Program-made: the position numbers and the translations under genes
Part shown: positions 53,430 through 62,603 of the stretch, in pieces
How positions within the stretch are numbered: position 1 is the stretch's first letter
Layout of the letters: each line of letters begins with the position of its first letter
Notes under the pieces: model-generated
Told to the model about the DNA's origin: nothing
Databases searched by the model: none
What the model saw: only the letters and a program-made list of their open reading frames with translations
From: an uncultured Sphingobacteriales bacterium
GTDB lineage: Bacteria; Bacteroidota; Bacteroidia; Chitinophagales; Chitinophagaceae
Direction: 5' to 3'
Assembly (NCBI GenBank): GCA_937991535.1
Contig: CALKHN010000072.1
Location: forward strand, 41,709 to 105,708
DNA length: 64,000 bases

Positions 53430-54581
53430 ATGACGCATTCAACTAAATATCAAAGATACCAGCGGCAAATAATACTGGAGCAATTTGGGACCAATGCCCA
53501 GGAAAAATTATTTCAGGCAAAAGTTTTGGTGGTCGGGGCCGGCGGTCTGGGTTGCCCTGCGCTGCAATACCTCTCCGCTGCAGGTGTGGGAACCATTGGG
53601 ATTATTGATTTTGACGTTGTAGAACTGAGTAATCTTCAAAGACAAACCTTATATTGTACTGAAGATATTGGAAAGCCCAAAGCCCAAACGGCAGCAGATA
53701 AATTGAAAGCATTCAATCCGGATATTGTGTTTTATGTTCATCATATTAAATTGGATTCAAAAAATGCGCTTGACTTAATACGCAACTATGATGTATTGAT
53801 TGATGGCACTGATAATTTTGCCACAAGATACCTGGTTAATGATGCATCCGCAATACTGAATAAGCCGTTGGTGTATGGGGCAGTACTATGTTTTGAAGGG
53901 CAAGTGGGTGTATTTAACCTGGCAGACAAGATTACCAGTACCAAAACCAATTACCGCGATTTATTTCCTGTTCCGCCGGATCCTGCATCTGCACCATCCT
54001 GTAACGAAGCGGGTGTGCTGGGTGTACTGCCTGGCATTATTGGAACCCTGCAGGCCACAGAGGCCATTAAGATCATTACCGGAATCGGCAAACCACTGTG
54101 CAATACTATAGTTTCATACAATGCGTTAACCAATTTATTTTATGAGTTCATGATTTATCCGGCAAAGGAAACAGATTCATCAATTCCTAAAAATGAATCG
54201 GCGTTCAGGAAATTTAACTACAATTGGTTTTGTGGGTCACACGAAGCGCTTAATGAAATAACACCCGCAGAATTTGATGATTTAAGAACACGGGAAAAGA
54301 TAGATATTATTGATGTTCGTGAGACGAATGAATTGCCTCTCGCAGATGAATTTTCCTTTATTAAAATTCCTTTGGGTAAATTTGGAGCGGCCATGAAAGT
54401 TATTTCAACAAAACATAAAATAGTCGTGTTTTGCCAAACGGGAAAAAGGAGTCTTACTGCCGTAAAGATGCTGAATGAAAGATTCCCCGGGTGCGCTGCG
54501 GTTAGTTTAAAAGGGGGAATAGAAGCATGGAAAAAATATCAACTTTCTGTATCAACTACGCCGTTCAATGAACAATCATGA
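53430..54581 (+). CDS. moeB: Molybdopterin-synthase adenylyltransferase MoeB with rhodanese domain
   Basis: A 383-residue fusion. The MoeB/ThiF/E1-like domain has QRQIILEQFG, VVGAGGLGCPALQYLSAAGVG, IIDFDVVELSNLQRQTLY, and SCNEAGVLGVLPGIIG. The C-terminal rhodanese domain (about 270-375) has IDIIDVRETNE and the active cysteine in VVFCQTGKRSLTAV. It adenylylates MoaD and may also supply sulfur. Rhodanese-fused MoeB is common in Bacteroidota and eukaryotic MOCS3. Its stop overlaps the moaE ATG by 4 bases. Confidence 0.94.
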   Translation: MTHSTKYQRYQRQIILEQFGTNAQEKLFQAKVLVVGAGGLGCPALQYLSAAGVGTIGIIDFDVVELSNLQRQTLYCTEDIGKPKAQTAADKLKAFNPDIVFYVHHIKLDSKNALDLIRNYDVLIDGTDNFATRYLVNDASAILNKPLVYGAVLCFEGQVGVFNLADKITSTKTNYRDLFPVPPDPASAPSCNEAGVLGVLPGIIGTLQATEAIKIITGIGKPLCNTIVSYNALTNLFYEFMIYPAKETDSSIPKNESAFRKFNYNWFCGSHEALNEITPAEFDDLRTREKIDIIDVRETNELPLADEFSFIKIPLGKFGAAMKVISTKHKIVVFCQTGKRSLTAVKMLNERFPGCAAVSLKGGIEAWKKYQLSVSTTPFNEQS

Positions 54582-55021
54582 ATTCAGGAAAAACCAGAAA
54601 AGTATTTATTAACGGTCCGGTTAGTACTGGCTTTATTGCAGATGCAATTGCAAAACACAGTACTAAAATGAATATCGGGGCGCACAGTATATTTCTAGGA
54701 CAGGTGCGCAATGACGACATTGGCGACCAGAAAGTAGCAGCAATAGAATATACCGCCTATGTGGAAATGGCGGAAGAAAAATTTCATGAGATAAGAGAAG
54801 ATGCATTTGGCAAATATTCATTGATATGCCTGCATATTTATCATAGCCTGGGAGTGATAAAGTCCGGGGAAATTAATTTATTCGTTTTTGTTTCTTCTGT
54901 ACACAGGAAAGATGCCATAAAAGCATCCGAAGAAATTGTAGAAAGAATTAAAAAAGAAGCACCCGTGTGGGGAAAAGAAATATTTGAGAACGACGGCTTT
55001 CAATGGAAAATAAACACCTGA
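54578..55021 (+). CDS. moaE: Molybdopterin synthase large subunit
   Basis: A 147-residue catalytic subunit that transfers sulfur from MoaD to cyclic pyranopterin phosphate. Landmarks: GAHSIFLGQVRNDDIGDQKV, IEYTAYVEMAEEKFHEI, LHIYHSLGVIKSGEINLFVFV, HRKDAIKASEEIVERIKKEAPVWGKEIF. All consistent with MoaE. It overlaps moeB by 4 bases and precedes moaCB by 6. Confidence 0.95.
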   Translation: MNSGKTRKVFINGPVSTGFIADAIAKHSTKMNIGAHSIFLGQVRNDDIGDQKVAAIEYTAYVEMAEEKFHEIREDAFGKYSLICLHIYHSLGVIKSGEINLFVFVSSVHRKDAIKASEEIVERIKKEAPVWGKEIFENDGFQWKINT

Positions 55022-55027
55022 TGCATT

Positions 55028-55939
55028 ATGATAGACATCACCCATAAAATTGTAAGTTTTCGGTCGGCCACTGCGCAGGCAATTGTAAAAGTGAGCGTGC
55101 CGGAAACCATTGATGCGGTAAAAAACAAAACGGTTCCCAAAGGCGATGTGCTCGAAGCAAGCCGTATAGCGGGTTTGTTTGCAATAAAAAGAACCAGCGA
55201 CATGATTCCGGATTGCCACCCTTTACCAGTGGAGTTTGCTTCTGTAACACATAAAATTGAAGGGCTTGAAATTATTATTCATACGGAAGTGCATACCATT
55301 TACAAAACAGGTGTGGAAGTGGAGGCTATGCACGGTGCATCAGTCGTGGCTTTAACCATTTATGATATGCTGAAGCCGATTGACAGGCAGATTGAAATTA
55401 CAGGTATTAAACTACTTGATAAAAAAGGCGGCAAATCGCAATACATCGAAAAAACGATGAAAAAAATTTCTGGTGCTGTGATTGTGTGTTCAGATAGTAT
55501 TTCTGCAGGGAAGAAAGAAGACCGCGCAGGAAAAGCGATCATCAGCAAACTTGAAAAGTTAAATATTCCCATTGAAGACTACAGTATTATTCCGGATGAG
55601 AAAGATATCATACAAAAAAAGGTGGTGGCATTATGCGAAAAGAAAATAGATTTAATTATTCTCACAGGTGGTACAGGTTTATCTTCAAGAGATGTTACTC
55701 CCGAAGCCATCCGTCCCTTACTTGACCGGGAAATTCCCGGCATAGCGGAAGCAGCAAGAAATTACGGTCAGCAACAAACGCCCTATTCCATGCTGTCCAG
55801 AAGCATTGCCGGGTTAAAAGGAAATACGCTCATTATCTCCTTACCCGGATCCACGAGGGGAGCGTCTGAAAGCATGGATGCATTGTTCCCTTATGTGCTG
55901 CATATTTTCAAGATACAGGATCACGCACCTCATGAATAG
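55028..55939 (+). CDS. moaCB: Bifunctional MoaC-MogA/MoaB fusion
   Basis: A 303-residue fusion of cyclic pyranopterin monophosphate synthase (residues about 1-140) and molybdopterin adenylyltransferase (about 148-300). MoaC motifs: VPKGDVLEASRIAGLFAIKRT, MIPDCHPLPVEF and GVEVEAMHGASVVALTIYDM. MogA/MoaB motifs: VCSDSISAGKKEDRAG, LIILTGGTGLSSRDVTPEAI, SLPGSTRGASESMDALF. Combining early and late Moco steps in one polypeptide is known in some Bacteroidota. Last clear gene of the island. Confidence 0.95.
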   Translation: MIDITHKIVSFRSATAQAIVKVSVPETIDAVKNKTVPKGDVLEASRIAGLFAIKRTSDMIPDCHPLPVEFASVTHKIEGLEIIIHTEVHTIYKTGVEVEAMHGASVVALTIYDMLKPIDRQIEITGIKLLDKKGGKSQYIEKTMKKISGAVIVCSDSISAGKKEDRAGKAIISKLEKLNIPIEDYSIIPDEKDIIQKKVVALCEKKIDLIILTGGTGLSSRDVTPEAIRPLLDREIPGIAEAARNYGQQQTPYSMLSRSIAGLKGNTLIISLPGSTRGASESMDALFPYVLHIFKIQDHAPHE

Positions 55940-56072
55940 AAAGATCGCTTACCTCAACTTATCAGATCTTTTTAAAAATTTTGAGTACCCTTTGCTTTCT
56001 TTTATAAACTTTGCCGGTCCAGGCAAAGCGCCGGAGCATGAGCGGGTGCAACAGATTGCAGCTCATCTTTAA
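55932..56072 (+). CDS. Possible 46-residue ORF overlapping the end of moaCB
   Basis: ATG 55932 overlaps the moaCB stop by 8 bases, and the frame runs to TAA 56070-56072. It encodes NRKIAYLNLSDLFKNFEYP and then FINFAGPGKAPEHERVQQ. The overlap favours coupled translation, and the composition looks protein-like. No family recognised; it could be a truncated remnant of a longer Moco-related gene (for example one lost by deletion) or non-coding. Confidence 0.3.
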   Translation: MNRKIAYLNLSDLFKNFEYPLLSFINFAGPGKAPEHERVQQIAAHL

Positions 56073-56116
56073 GTTCGCTGACCATGACCGTTTTGATAAC
56101 AGATTTCATGGCAGGA

Positions 56117-56494
56117 TTATTCAAAAAATTCATGGAGTGATTTGAAATAAACAGTGTTCCAACCCTCTGTAATATCATCAAACTCACTGTCGGGGATATT
56201 GCTGTGCTTTAACTCCACCGAGGTTCCCTGCACATGAGGATGCAATATAATGGTAACGATGGAAGCCTCATCCGTGTCGCCAAAATACCATTGCTGTACT
56301 ATTTTTTTACCCGGGATAAATTCAAGATTCTTTCCTTCAATACTTTCGTCCCACAATGAAAATGCTGAACCAGGCTCGGTTGACATGGTAGCCGGCTCGC
56401 CCGTCCATAGTCTTATCGCCAACGGATTGGTTAACGCATTGTATACTTCTTCGGGTGGAGCCGGGATGATATAATATTTTTTAAACGCTTTCAA
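56117..56494 (-). CDS. SRPBCC/AHSA1-like domain protein
   Basis: I start at TTG 56494 (KAFKKYYIIPAPPEEVYNAL), giving 125 residues; the frame is open to ATG 56566, but a -7 box (TATTTTTG, - strand, 56513-56520) lies between them. The AHSA1/START-like fold shows ALTNPLAIRLWTGEPATM, WDESIEGKNLEFIPGKKIVQQW and the C-terminal DITEGWNTVYFKSLHEFFE helix. Members bind hydrophobic ligands or Hsp90; role here unknown. It is convergent with the Moco operon. Confidence 0.8.
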   Translation of the reverse strand: MKAFKKYYIIPAPPEEVYNALTNPLAIRLWTGEPATMSTEPGSAFSLWDESIEGKNLEFIPGKKIVQQWYFGDTDEASIVTIILHPHVQGTSVELKHSNIPDSEFDDITEGWNTVYFKSLHEFFE

Positions 56495-56496
56495 TG

Positions 56497-56658
56497 ATGT
56501 ATTGTTTAGGTGCAAAAATATTATTTTGCAATTATGAAAGGATTTCCGGTTTGCAGGAGCCTGCAAGACTAAAAGGTGCTGATGCTGCCTTTAGCAAATT
56601 TACCCGTATGCCTGAACAGGATATGGTGGATATTCACGACCGGTCGTTCAACGAATAA
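56497..56658 (+). CDS. Possible 53-residue ORF, divergent from SRPBCC
   Basis: ATG 56497 to TAA 56656-56658. The C-terminal half (LQEPARLKGADAAFSKFTR, then MPEQDMVDIHDRSFNE) has a protein-like composition. The frame is short and overlaps the SRPBCC promoter region. I do not recognise it; it may be the remnant of a larger gene. Confidence 0.25.
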   Translation: MYCLGAKILFCNYERISGLQEPARLKGADAAFSKFTRMPEQDMVDIHDRSFNE

Positions 56659-56719
56659 TAATGATGTTCAGCTCCCCGTTTCAAAATTAATAACAAGTGC
56701 CGAAAGACGGAATACACCA

Positions 56720-57886
56720 TCAATTTTTCTCAAAACTACCCAATGCTATTTCCTCAAACACAATGCCTTCGTACGGATTTTCATTACCGGCTTCATACAG
56801 GCAGCCCAGGTTGCCATTGGGCAATTGTACCAGGTTGGAATACGCTGACGGGCCGGCATGCAATAATTTTTTCAGCTTCCATGACTTTCCTTTGTTGTAA
56901 CTTATCTTAACGGTCATGGCTACCCGCGCGTCTGCATTTGCAGGATTGGAAAATGCAAGGAATGATCTTTTCCCGGAGTTGTCATACCACAACAGGCTGC
57001 CCTGGCATACGGGTTCCGTAAGCGCGGTGTCGGTTTTAGGTACAGACCAGCTTTCTCCCCCATCTTTACTGATAGAAACTTTGCGGTACCGTGTTGGGCC
57101 ATAATTCCGCATGTTCAGCATCAGGCTGCCATTGGGCAATTCGGCTACGGTACATTCGTTAACCATATCCTCCGGCGTTGTGCCACCCAGTGCCCACGTG
57201 GTTCCTCCATCGTCGGAATAAATGCTATGGGAGTAATATTTTTCAGATACTGCTTCTATATGATCGCAGGGGATAACCAGCCTTCCTTTGTATTTTCCTT
57301 TCCGGAGTTGTATACCGTTAACAGGGCCGGTAGCATACCAGGTCCAGTTGTCTTTTTTTACGTCTTTTGTAATTTCCTTCGGTGCCGACCAGCTAACGCC
57401 ATCATCTGCAGAAGAAAATACAAATACCCTGCGTGTATCTTTACTGGCGCCTGCCATGATATCCTTTTCATGGTCTGTTCCCAGGTTCCAGGTAGAAAGC
57501 AATAAAACAGTACCGGTTCTGCTGTCTATCACGGGAGCAGGGTTTCCACATGTATTTGCGCCGTCATCCCATACAATTTGCATTGCGCTCCATGTTTTGC
57601 CACCATCTGCAGAGCGTTTTACTACAAGATCAATATCACCCGCATCGTCGCAATTGTTCCTGCGTGCTTCTGCAAACGCGAGCAGGGTTCCGCCTGTAGT
57701 AGTAACGATAGCGGGTATGCGAAAACACTGGTACCCGCTTTCCCCGCTTTTGTACAGATGGTTAAGCTCCTGTGCGGAACCAGATATTGAGGCGAATAAT
57801 AAAACCACTACAGGAATACCTCTATTCCACCGTCTTTTGAAAAAAAGAAAATATGCAACAGTTATTTTACTCCAGTATTTCATCAT
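56720..57886 (-). CDS. Exported exo-sialidase-like glycoside hydrolase (GH33 type)
   Basis: A 388-residue protein with a signal peptide (to about 38, SISGSAQ). Six-bladed sialidase fold: FRIP box CFRIPAI with R56 (sialic carboxylate binding); DDAGDIDLVVKRSADGGKTW holds the catalytic Asp region and the first Asp box (SADGGKTW, 92-99). Further Asp boxes are ADDGVSW, SDDGGTTW, SKDGGESW and NKGKSW. It would release terminal sialic acid or a related nonulosonate. A terminator separates it from the phosphoesterase/oxidoreductase gene upstream. Confidence 0.9.
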   Translation of the reverse strand: MMKYWSKITVAYFLFFKRRWNRGIPVVVLLFASISGSAQELNHLYKSGESGYQCFRIPAIVTTTGGTLLAFAEARRNNCDDAGDIDLVVKRSADGGKTWSAMQIVWDDGANTCGNPAPVIDSRTGTVLLLSTWNLGTDHEKDIMAGASKDTRRVFVFSSADDGVSWSAPKEITKDVKKDNWTWYATGPVNGIQLRKGKYKGRLVIPCDHIEAVSEKYYSHSIYSDDGGTTWALGGTTPEDMVNECTVAELPNGSLMLNMRNYGPTRYRKVSISKDGGESWSVPKTDTALTEPVCQGSLLWYDNSGKRSFLAFSNPANADARVAMTVKISYNKGKSWKLKKLLHAGPSAYSNLVQLPNGNLGCLYEAGNENPYEGIVFEEIALGSFEKN

Positions 57887-57927
57887 GATATAACAGATTG
57901 TGACCTAAAATTACACTGTAAAGGGGT

Positions 57928-57952
57928 AAAAAAAGCCCCATAGAAATGGGGC
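57928..57952 (-). terminator. Rho-independent terminator (- strand)
   Basis: Read on the - strand, GCCCCAT (57952-57946) pairs with ATGGGGC (57941-57935) around TTCT and is followed by seven T (57934-57928). It lies between the oxidoreductase gene end (58159) and the sialidase start, so it likely ends the 61956-58159 transcript. Confidence 0.8.
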
Positions 57953-58158
57953 CTTAATGTAAAACCCTTAACCCTGAAAAAAGCAATTTACCTTAATTGT
58001 TCTGTTGAAACAATAAGCATTAACCCTGAGTTTTTAATAATTGTAATTGTATTGAGGGAAGAGAAGATTACGCAGGTTTTTATTTTTTTTGCAAAACCGG
58101 TTGTTACCTGTGCGGTAGCGTAGGAAATGTAACCAAATGATTGTTACGGCCCACTTTT

Positions 58159-59430
58159 TTATAACTTCCCTGAAGTGTACGCCGTTTCCACACAACGCAT
58201 GGTGTAAATACAATCCTGTACAGAATTGTCGGGTATATAAGCGGGATCTGCTTTTGCTTTCATGATCTCCGCCATAGAACCTATAAACGCATGGGGAAAC
58301 CATGAGCCATTGACAGGTAAGACCTCCCATGCAGGTGAAGAGCTTTCACCTAATAATATATATTCAAACCGATCCGGAACGCCTTCGGGATAATTCATCA
58401 GTAAACCCAACTTTATTTTAATCGCACCCTTTGTTCCTTCAATTTTAATATAGGCATCCTGGTTTTTCAATCCAAACCCGTGTGCATGATTGGTTAAAAT
58501 ATTCGCCCTTACCATATCCCCATAATCCATGATGATATTGGAACGAACAGAATGCAATGCATCCATTTGGGGATGACCTGTTGTTTTGGCATACACGCCT
58601 GAAGGATTACCAAGAAGGTTTCTGATGAGATCAATATAATGAATGCTGTGGTATAAAATTTCGACCCTCGGAGCGCTAAAAAGAAAATCCCACAATTGCC
58701 ATGGCGTATACACGTTCACGTAAACTTCCACATCACAAATATCTCCAAGCCACCCTCCCGCGATCATCTTTTTAGCCATAACTATATAGGGTGCGTACCG
58801 GAGTTGGAAATTTACACCTGCCGTTATTTTCTTCTGCGCACATAATTCAAGTATGCGCTGAGCCTCTTGCTCGTTCTCTCCCATCGGCTTCTGCAATAAT
58901 ACAAATGCATTGTCCGGCAATTGCTCAAGTACACTAATCATGGCACTACCCGGCACTGCCACATCGTAAATAACTTCAGTTCCGGCTTTCCCAACAAGTT
59001 CTTCAGTGCTGTTGTAAACCACCGGTATTTGAAAATCTGATACAAGTTTTATTGCCTTTTTGTGGTCAGGATCAAAAATGCCAGCTACTGCAAATTTTGC
59101 CAGCCGGTATGCAGGAAGATGCGCCGTTTGCACAATACCACCAGCCCCGATAATCAACGAGCCAGGTACGGAGATGCGGTTGAGGACCCGCCCCGTTTCA
59201 AACCTTGTCCATGTTTCAAAGCCCGGGCTGCTTTCCGTAAGCTCAATAACACGTGCGCCGCGACACAGGCAGTGATAGGTATTAAGCCCGCCTGAAAAGC
59301 GTCCATAAGCAAGCGCTATTCCCTGGTGAAGTACAACATAATCGTTGTCGTGGTCGTGTCCCACAAATGCCGCTTTTACATCTTTGCATTCCATAAAAGC
59401 CGAAAAAAGTCCGGAGTTAACGGGAGGCAC
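58159..59430 (-). pseudogene. Phosphoesterase C-terminal part read through into a Gfo/Idh/MocA oxidoreductase
   Basis: The 423-residue frame has two parts. Residues 1-90 belong to a metallophosphoesterase C-terminus: GHDHDNDYVVLHQG carries the GHxH metal motif and RVIELTESSPGFETWTRF its typical end. Residues 91-423 are a complete Gfo/Idh/MocA NAD(P)-dependent oxidoreductase: LIIGAGGIVQTAHLPAYR Rossmann start, LQKPMGENEQEA with the EKP-like motif (here QKP), and HSIHYIDLIRNLLG. The oxidoreductase alone could start at TTG 59157 (332 residues, normal length). Upstream, one base at 59528-59530 shifts the frame from 59495-60220. Restoring it gives one open reading frame of 686 residues from 60220. 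Confidence 0.75.
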
Positions 59431-59494
59431 ACATTCAGTTTCCAGGCGGTAGCCTACACGTTTAAGGGCAGCATTTTGGCTGGCAATACCAAAC

Positions 59495-60220
59495 TCAATT
59501 AAGGGAATGTGAAAAAAGGCCAGGGCAGGGAACCCCCTTATTCTCTTTTGTAAATTGCTTACTTTGTTTTATATACCATTTGATCTGATTGCTTCTTATC
59601 CAGTCTTCCCGCCGGGGTGCATCGGCGATATCATTAGTGGCATTTGAATCGAGAAGATAGAACAGGTATGCTATTTCATTGGACCCCGCAGGTTTATAAA
59701 GTGGAATGACCTGGTTCGTATATCCAAAAAGCTCTTCCACCGATTCTTTTTTGGGTGTATTCAAACAACCGTCTAAGTTTACCACGATGTCGTACACTTT
59801 GTCTCTCGTAAGTTCTCTTTCTGAATCATGATTTCCGAAAACAACTGCAAAGGGAATGTTTCGGCTACGGGATATGTCCGTTACCTTTTTCCAAAGCGAA
59901 GCCGGATCGTTGTCGGTTACTATATCGCCGGTATACATTACAAAATCCGGCTTTTCAATGTCCAGTATTTTATTCATAATGTCGCAGGCGTGGTCCGTCT
60001 CTCCCGGTTTGTGAACAGCATGGATGTCAGTAAACTGAACGATCCTGAATTTGCCGTTTTTATTGAAGTGCAGTTTCGTTTTTGAAGCATGGTGGGCGTT
60101 CCCCATTTTTTTATCCGGGGAATTTTCTGCAGATATTCCCGTACCTGCTAAACCCAATGCACCAGCGGTAAGTGCAGTTTGCCTGATAAAGCTGCGCCTG
60201 TTAACATTGTTGTTTGCCAT
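59495..60220 (-). pseudogene. Tat-exported metallophosphoesterase, N-terminal part, frameshifted
   Basis: The 241-residue fragment begins with a twin-arginine signal (NRRSFIRQTALTAGALG). It has the first calcineurin-like metal motifs: FTDIH, TGDIVTDN and FGNHDSE. It stops at LFSHSLN shortly after VPCPGLF. Deleting one C in the CCC run corresponding to 59528-59530 gives VPALAFFHIPLIEFG, which supplies the missing His motif and continues in frame into the GHDHDND motif of 58159-59430. So the active site is split by a +1 frameshift. Alternatively the extra base may be an assembly error. Confidence 0.8.
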
Positions 60221-60238
60221 ATGTTTTTTATAAATTGA

Positions 60239-60961
60239 TTATTTCGGTTTTTTCTTAAACAATTTTTCAGGAGGAATGATTTTTTGAGCCATAGTATTGC
60301 TTCCATATCCTGCATGCAATAATACCCGCTCAGTTTTGCGGTTATAGTACAAGTCGAGTTTGATACGGAAAAACCCTTTTTTCAAATAAGCCATTCCTCC
60401 GTTGCCCCTGTGTTGAGTAGCATTGTTATTGTTGTTTACTACCAATTCGGTCCCAATAAATAATTTGCTGGCGCCTGTTGACCACAGGTAAAAGTTGTAT
60501 ATGCCGTCTTCATCAATCTGGATCCAGCCGGAAAACCGCACACCTATACCGCTCTCAAATTTATTCAGACTATGACTTACGGTTGCCTGAGCAATCCCGT
60601 TTTCAGGATCCGACACACCCAGCTCAAAACAAGTAGCGGTATATACGGGTTTCAGCCTGTCAAAATCCGGTAAGCTGTTAACATTGCTGTCGAGATGATA
60701 AATAAAATAATGTAGTCCGTGATTGCCGTCACTCCTGGCAACTCTGTATTCTGCTTTAACAAATGTGCTTCTGCCGGATTCATTAAATACAGCAGCAGTA
60801 ACGATGGCAGAGTTGTTCAAAACGAACGGAGTTGCATAGAGTAATGATTTCCTGCTGGGGTTTGAGCCGTCAAGTGTATATCGTATTTCACCTGTTACAT
60901 CCGCCGGCAATTGAATATCAACAACGGCGGGGGTATCGGCAAACAATCCACCATAGGGCAC
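60239..60961 (-). pseudogene. C-terminal part of the phosphatase-like protein: chitobiase-like and PA14-like domains
   Basis: The 240-residue frame, from an internal ATG, contains a chitobiase/beta-hexosaminidase C-terminal-like domain (VVDIQLPADVTGEIRYTLDGS, then KSLLYATPF). A PA14-like domain follows (SGWIQIDEDGIYNFYLWSTGASKLFI, LKKGFFRIKLDLYYN), usually carbohydrate-binding. It is out of frame with 60895-61956 by one base. Adding one T to the T5 run (- strand) at 60978-60982 joins both into one 572-residue protein, reading FFNKKIIVPYGGLF across the junction. Confidence 0.8.
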
Positions 60962-61956
60962 AATGATTTTTTTGTTGAAAAATAAGGGGGAGATAATATT
61001 GCGCCGCCCTGCCAGATATTGTCAGGCTCTTCAAATCCCTCAAAAGCGGCTTTGTTGGCCCTTCCTGTCCATACCTGAGGGGCTTTCAAACCCAATGCGA
61101 AGCATATATTTGCAGCAACATCATATTTGTAGATCTGCTGTTTGATCTGGTAGTTTTTCTTTATTCCTCTCCCCGAAAATATGATCGGGGTATTGAACTC
61201 TTCGTATGAAGTACCCCCGTGTGTATTGGCAATACCGCCATGGTCGGCCACCACCAATACCATGGTATTGGGTGCCATGGAACTGCTGTTGATGCCATCT
61301 ATCAAGAGTTTTACGTCGGAATCGGTTTCTTCCACTGCTTTAATATACTCCGGGGACATAAATCCTATACGATGGCCCAGGTGATCGGGGTTATCAAAAT
61401 GTATGAAAAGAAAATTGGGCGATTTCTCCTGTATGTAGGCGACAGCTTTTTCAGCAGCTTCTCTTTGTGTTTCACAAGCTGCCCAATAATCCAGTTGCTC
61501 CTTATGCAGCAGGTCTCCAAAACCACTCCAGTCATAAACCGCTCCTATTTCTGCCTGCGCATTTTGTGTACGGATCGCGTTAAAAATATTGGGGAATCGT
61601 TTGTGGCTATCGAGGGCGGTATAAGGGAAGTTTGTTACACCCGATCTCCAGGACTCATCAATTGTTCCGGTTGCCTCGGGGCCTGCTCCGCAGAGCATTG
61701 CGTTCCAGTTTGGCTTGCTGCTGGTGGGCAACACGCTTCGAACAGTATAGCTGTATGCTCCGGCCTTTCTCAAACTGTCCATGCAGGGTGTAAACGCGGA
61801 TTTAAATCCATTGCTGCTTAACCCATCAATGCCAATAACAACAACGTGTGTAATGTAGGGCTGGGTCTGGGCCGAACAAAGTACATGCAGCAAAATACTT
61901 ATCTTAATCAAAAGAAAACTTTTCGCGGGTATGCTGTTTCTTTTTGCAATCTTCAT
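60895..61956 (-). pseudogene. Alkaline-phosphatase-superfamily protein (type I phosphodiesterase-like), frameshifted
   Basis: The 353-residue frame has a signal peptide (to about 31, VLCSAQTQ). The metal-binding core follows: VVVIGIDGLSSNGF (Asp), LPTSSKPNWNAML with the catalytic Ser/Thr region, IHFDNPDHLGHRIGF (DxxxHxxG), and VVADHGGIANTHGG (DHG and H). This is the pattern of phosphodiesterases/nucleotide pyrophosphatases and phosphoglycerate-type phosphatases. The last 25 residues (after AILSPPYF) are an out-of-frame tail. It heads the - strand group; 18 bases separate its end from the phosphoesterase. Confidence 0.85.
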
Positions 61957-62002
61957 GTAACTTTTGTTGATCTTATATGCTCTCCCTGATAAAATTTAAA
62001 TT

Positions 62003-62031
62003 ATAAATACTAAATATTGTTTAGTATTTAT
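62003..62031. promoter_or_regulatory. Perfect 12-5-12 inverted repeat, candidate operator
   Basis: ATAAATACTAAA (62003-62014), spacer TATTG, and its exact reverse complement at 62020-62031. It lies 47-75 bases upstream of the phosphatase-like gene start at 61956 on the - strand. Its size and symmetry fit a dimeric repressor site. No terminator T-run follows in a relevant direction. Confidence 0.5.
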
Positions 62032-62603
62032 TAAAGATATTCCATAGTCCTGAACAATGCAATTCTTAACAAAGGAATTTATTAAGGCTTTAATTTTGGT
62101 ATTGCAGCTTTTGACACTGGATTGGGGTATAAAGAGGATTAATAGGTCAATGCGTCCATCCTTTCTATTAGATGTCCCGGTAAAACAGGGATGTTTCAAT
62201 CGTACCCGAAGCACTCATCTTCTCAAGCCGCTGTTGGGCTTTGTGTTGTAAGTAGGGGCAAACTGAAAACTGAGTTAATCCTTCATCCAGTTGCCCTGCC
62301 ACTGCTTCCTCCACTATCCTGAAAAATCAGATTATATACTAAGCAATCGATTTCCCCGGCGCAGTGGTTGCCTGGGGCGAAAAGCCACCCGGTATAATCA
62401 CCGCATTATAAAAATGAAAGCGTGAGCACACTACACCGAAAAATTCAGTCAGTTGCATGAACACGATCCATCCATTGAATAAGGCCGGCAAGGCAAAAAT
62501 ATTCTTGCATTGGAAAACATGCCCCCTGAAAGTAAAATAGTGGAAAAAAAAGGATGGGTTAATTTTTATGAAAAAATTCATGAAGGGTTACAACATCTTC
62601 TGT
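62032..62603. other. Intergenic stretch with coding-like remnants
   Basis: No intact gene. On the - strand a frame from GTG 62314 to TAA 62168 encodes 48 residues with protein-like composition (VEEAVAGQLDEGLTQFSVCP, then YLQHKAQQRLEKM). On the + strand ATG 62519 to TGA 62617 encodes 32 residues (MPPESKIVEKKGWVNFYEKI, HEGLQHLLSIYL) and overlaps the tolC-like end by 14 bases. They look like tails of decayed genes. The first part (62032-62160) shows nothing recognisable. Confidence 0.35.

Noticed and set aside
58034..58330. 98-residue ORF overlapping the oxidoreductase end
   Set aside because: Alternative frame of the Gfo/Idh/MocA gene, with Cys/His/Trp-rich composition typical of shadows.
62339..62581. 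80-residue - strand ORF near the tolC-like gene
   Set aside because: Aromatic-rich composition typical of the antisense of a coding remnant; the + strand frame at 62519-62617 is more protein-like.
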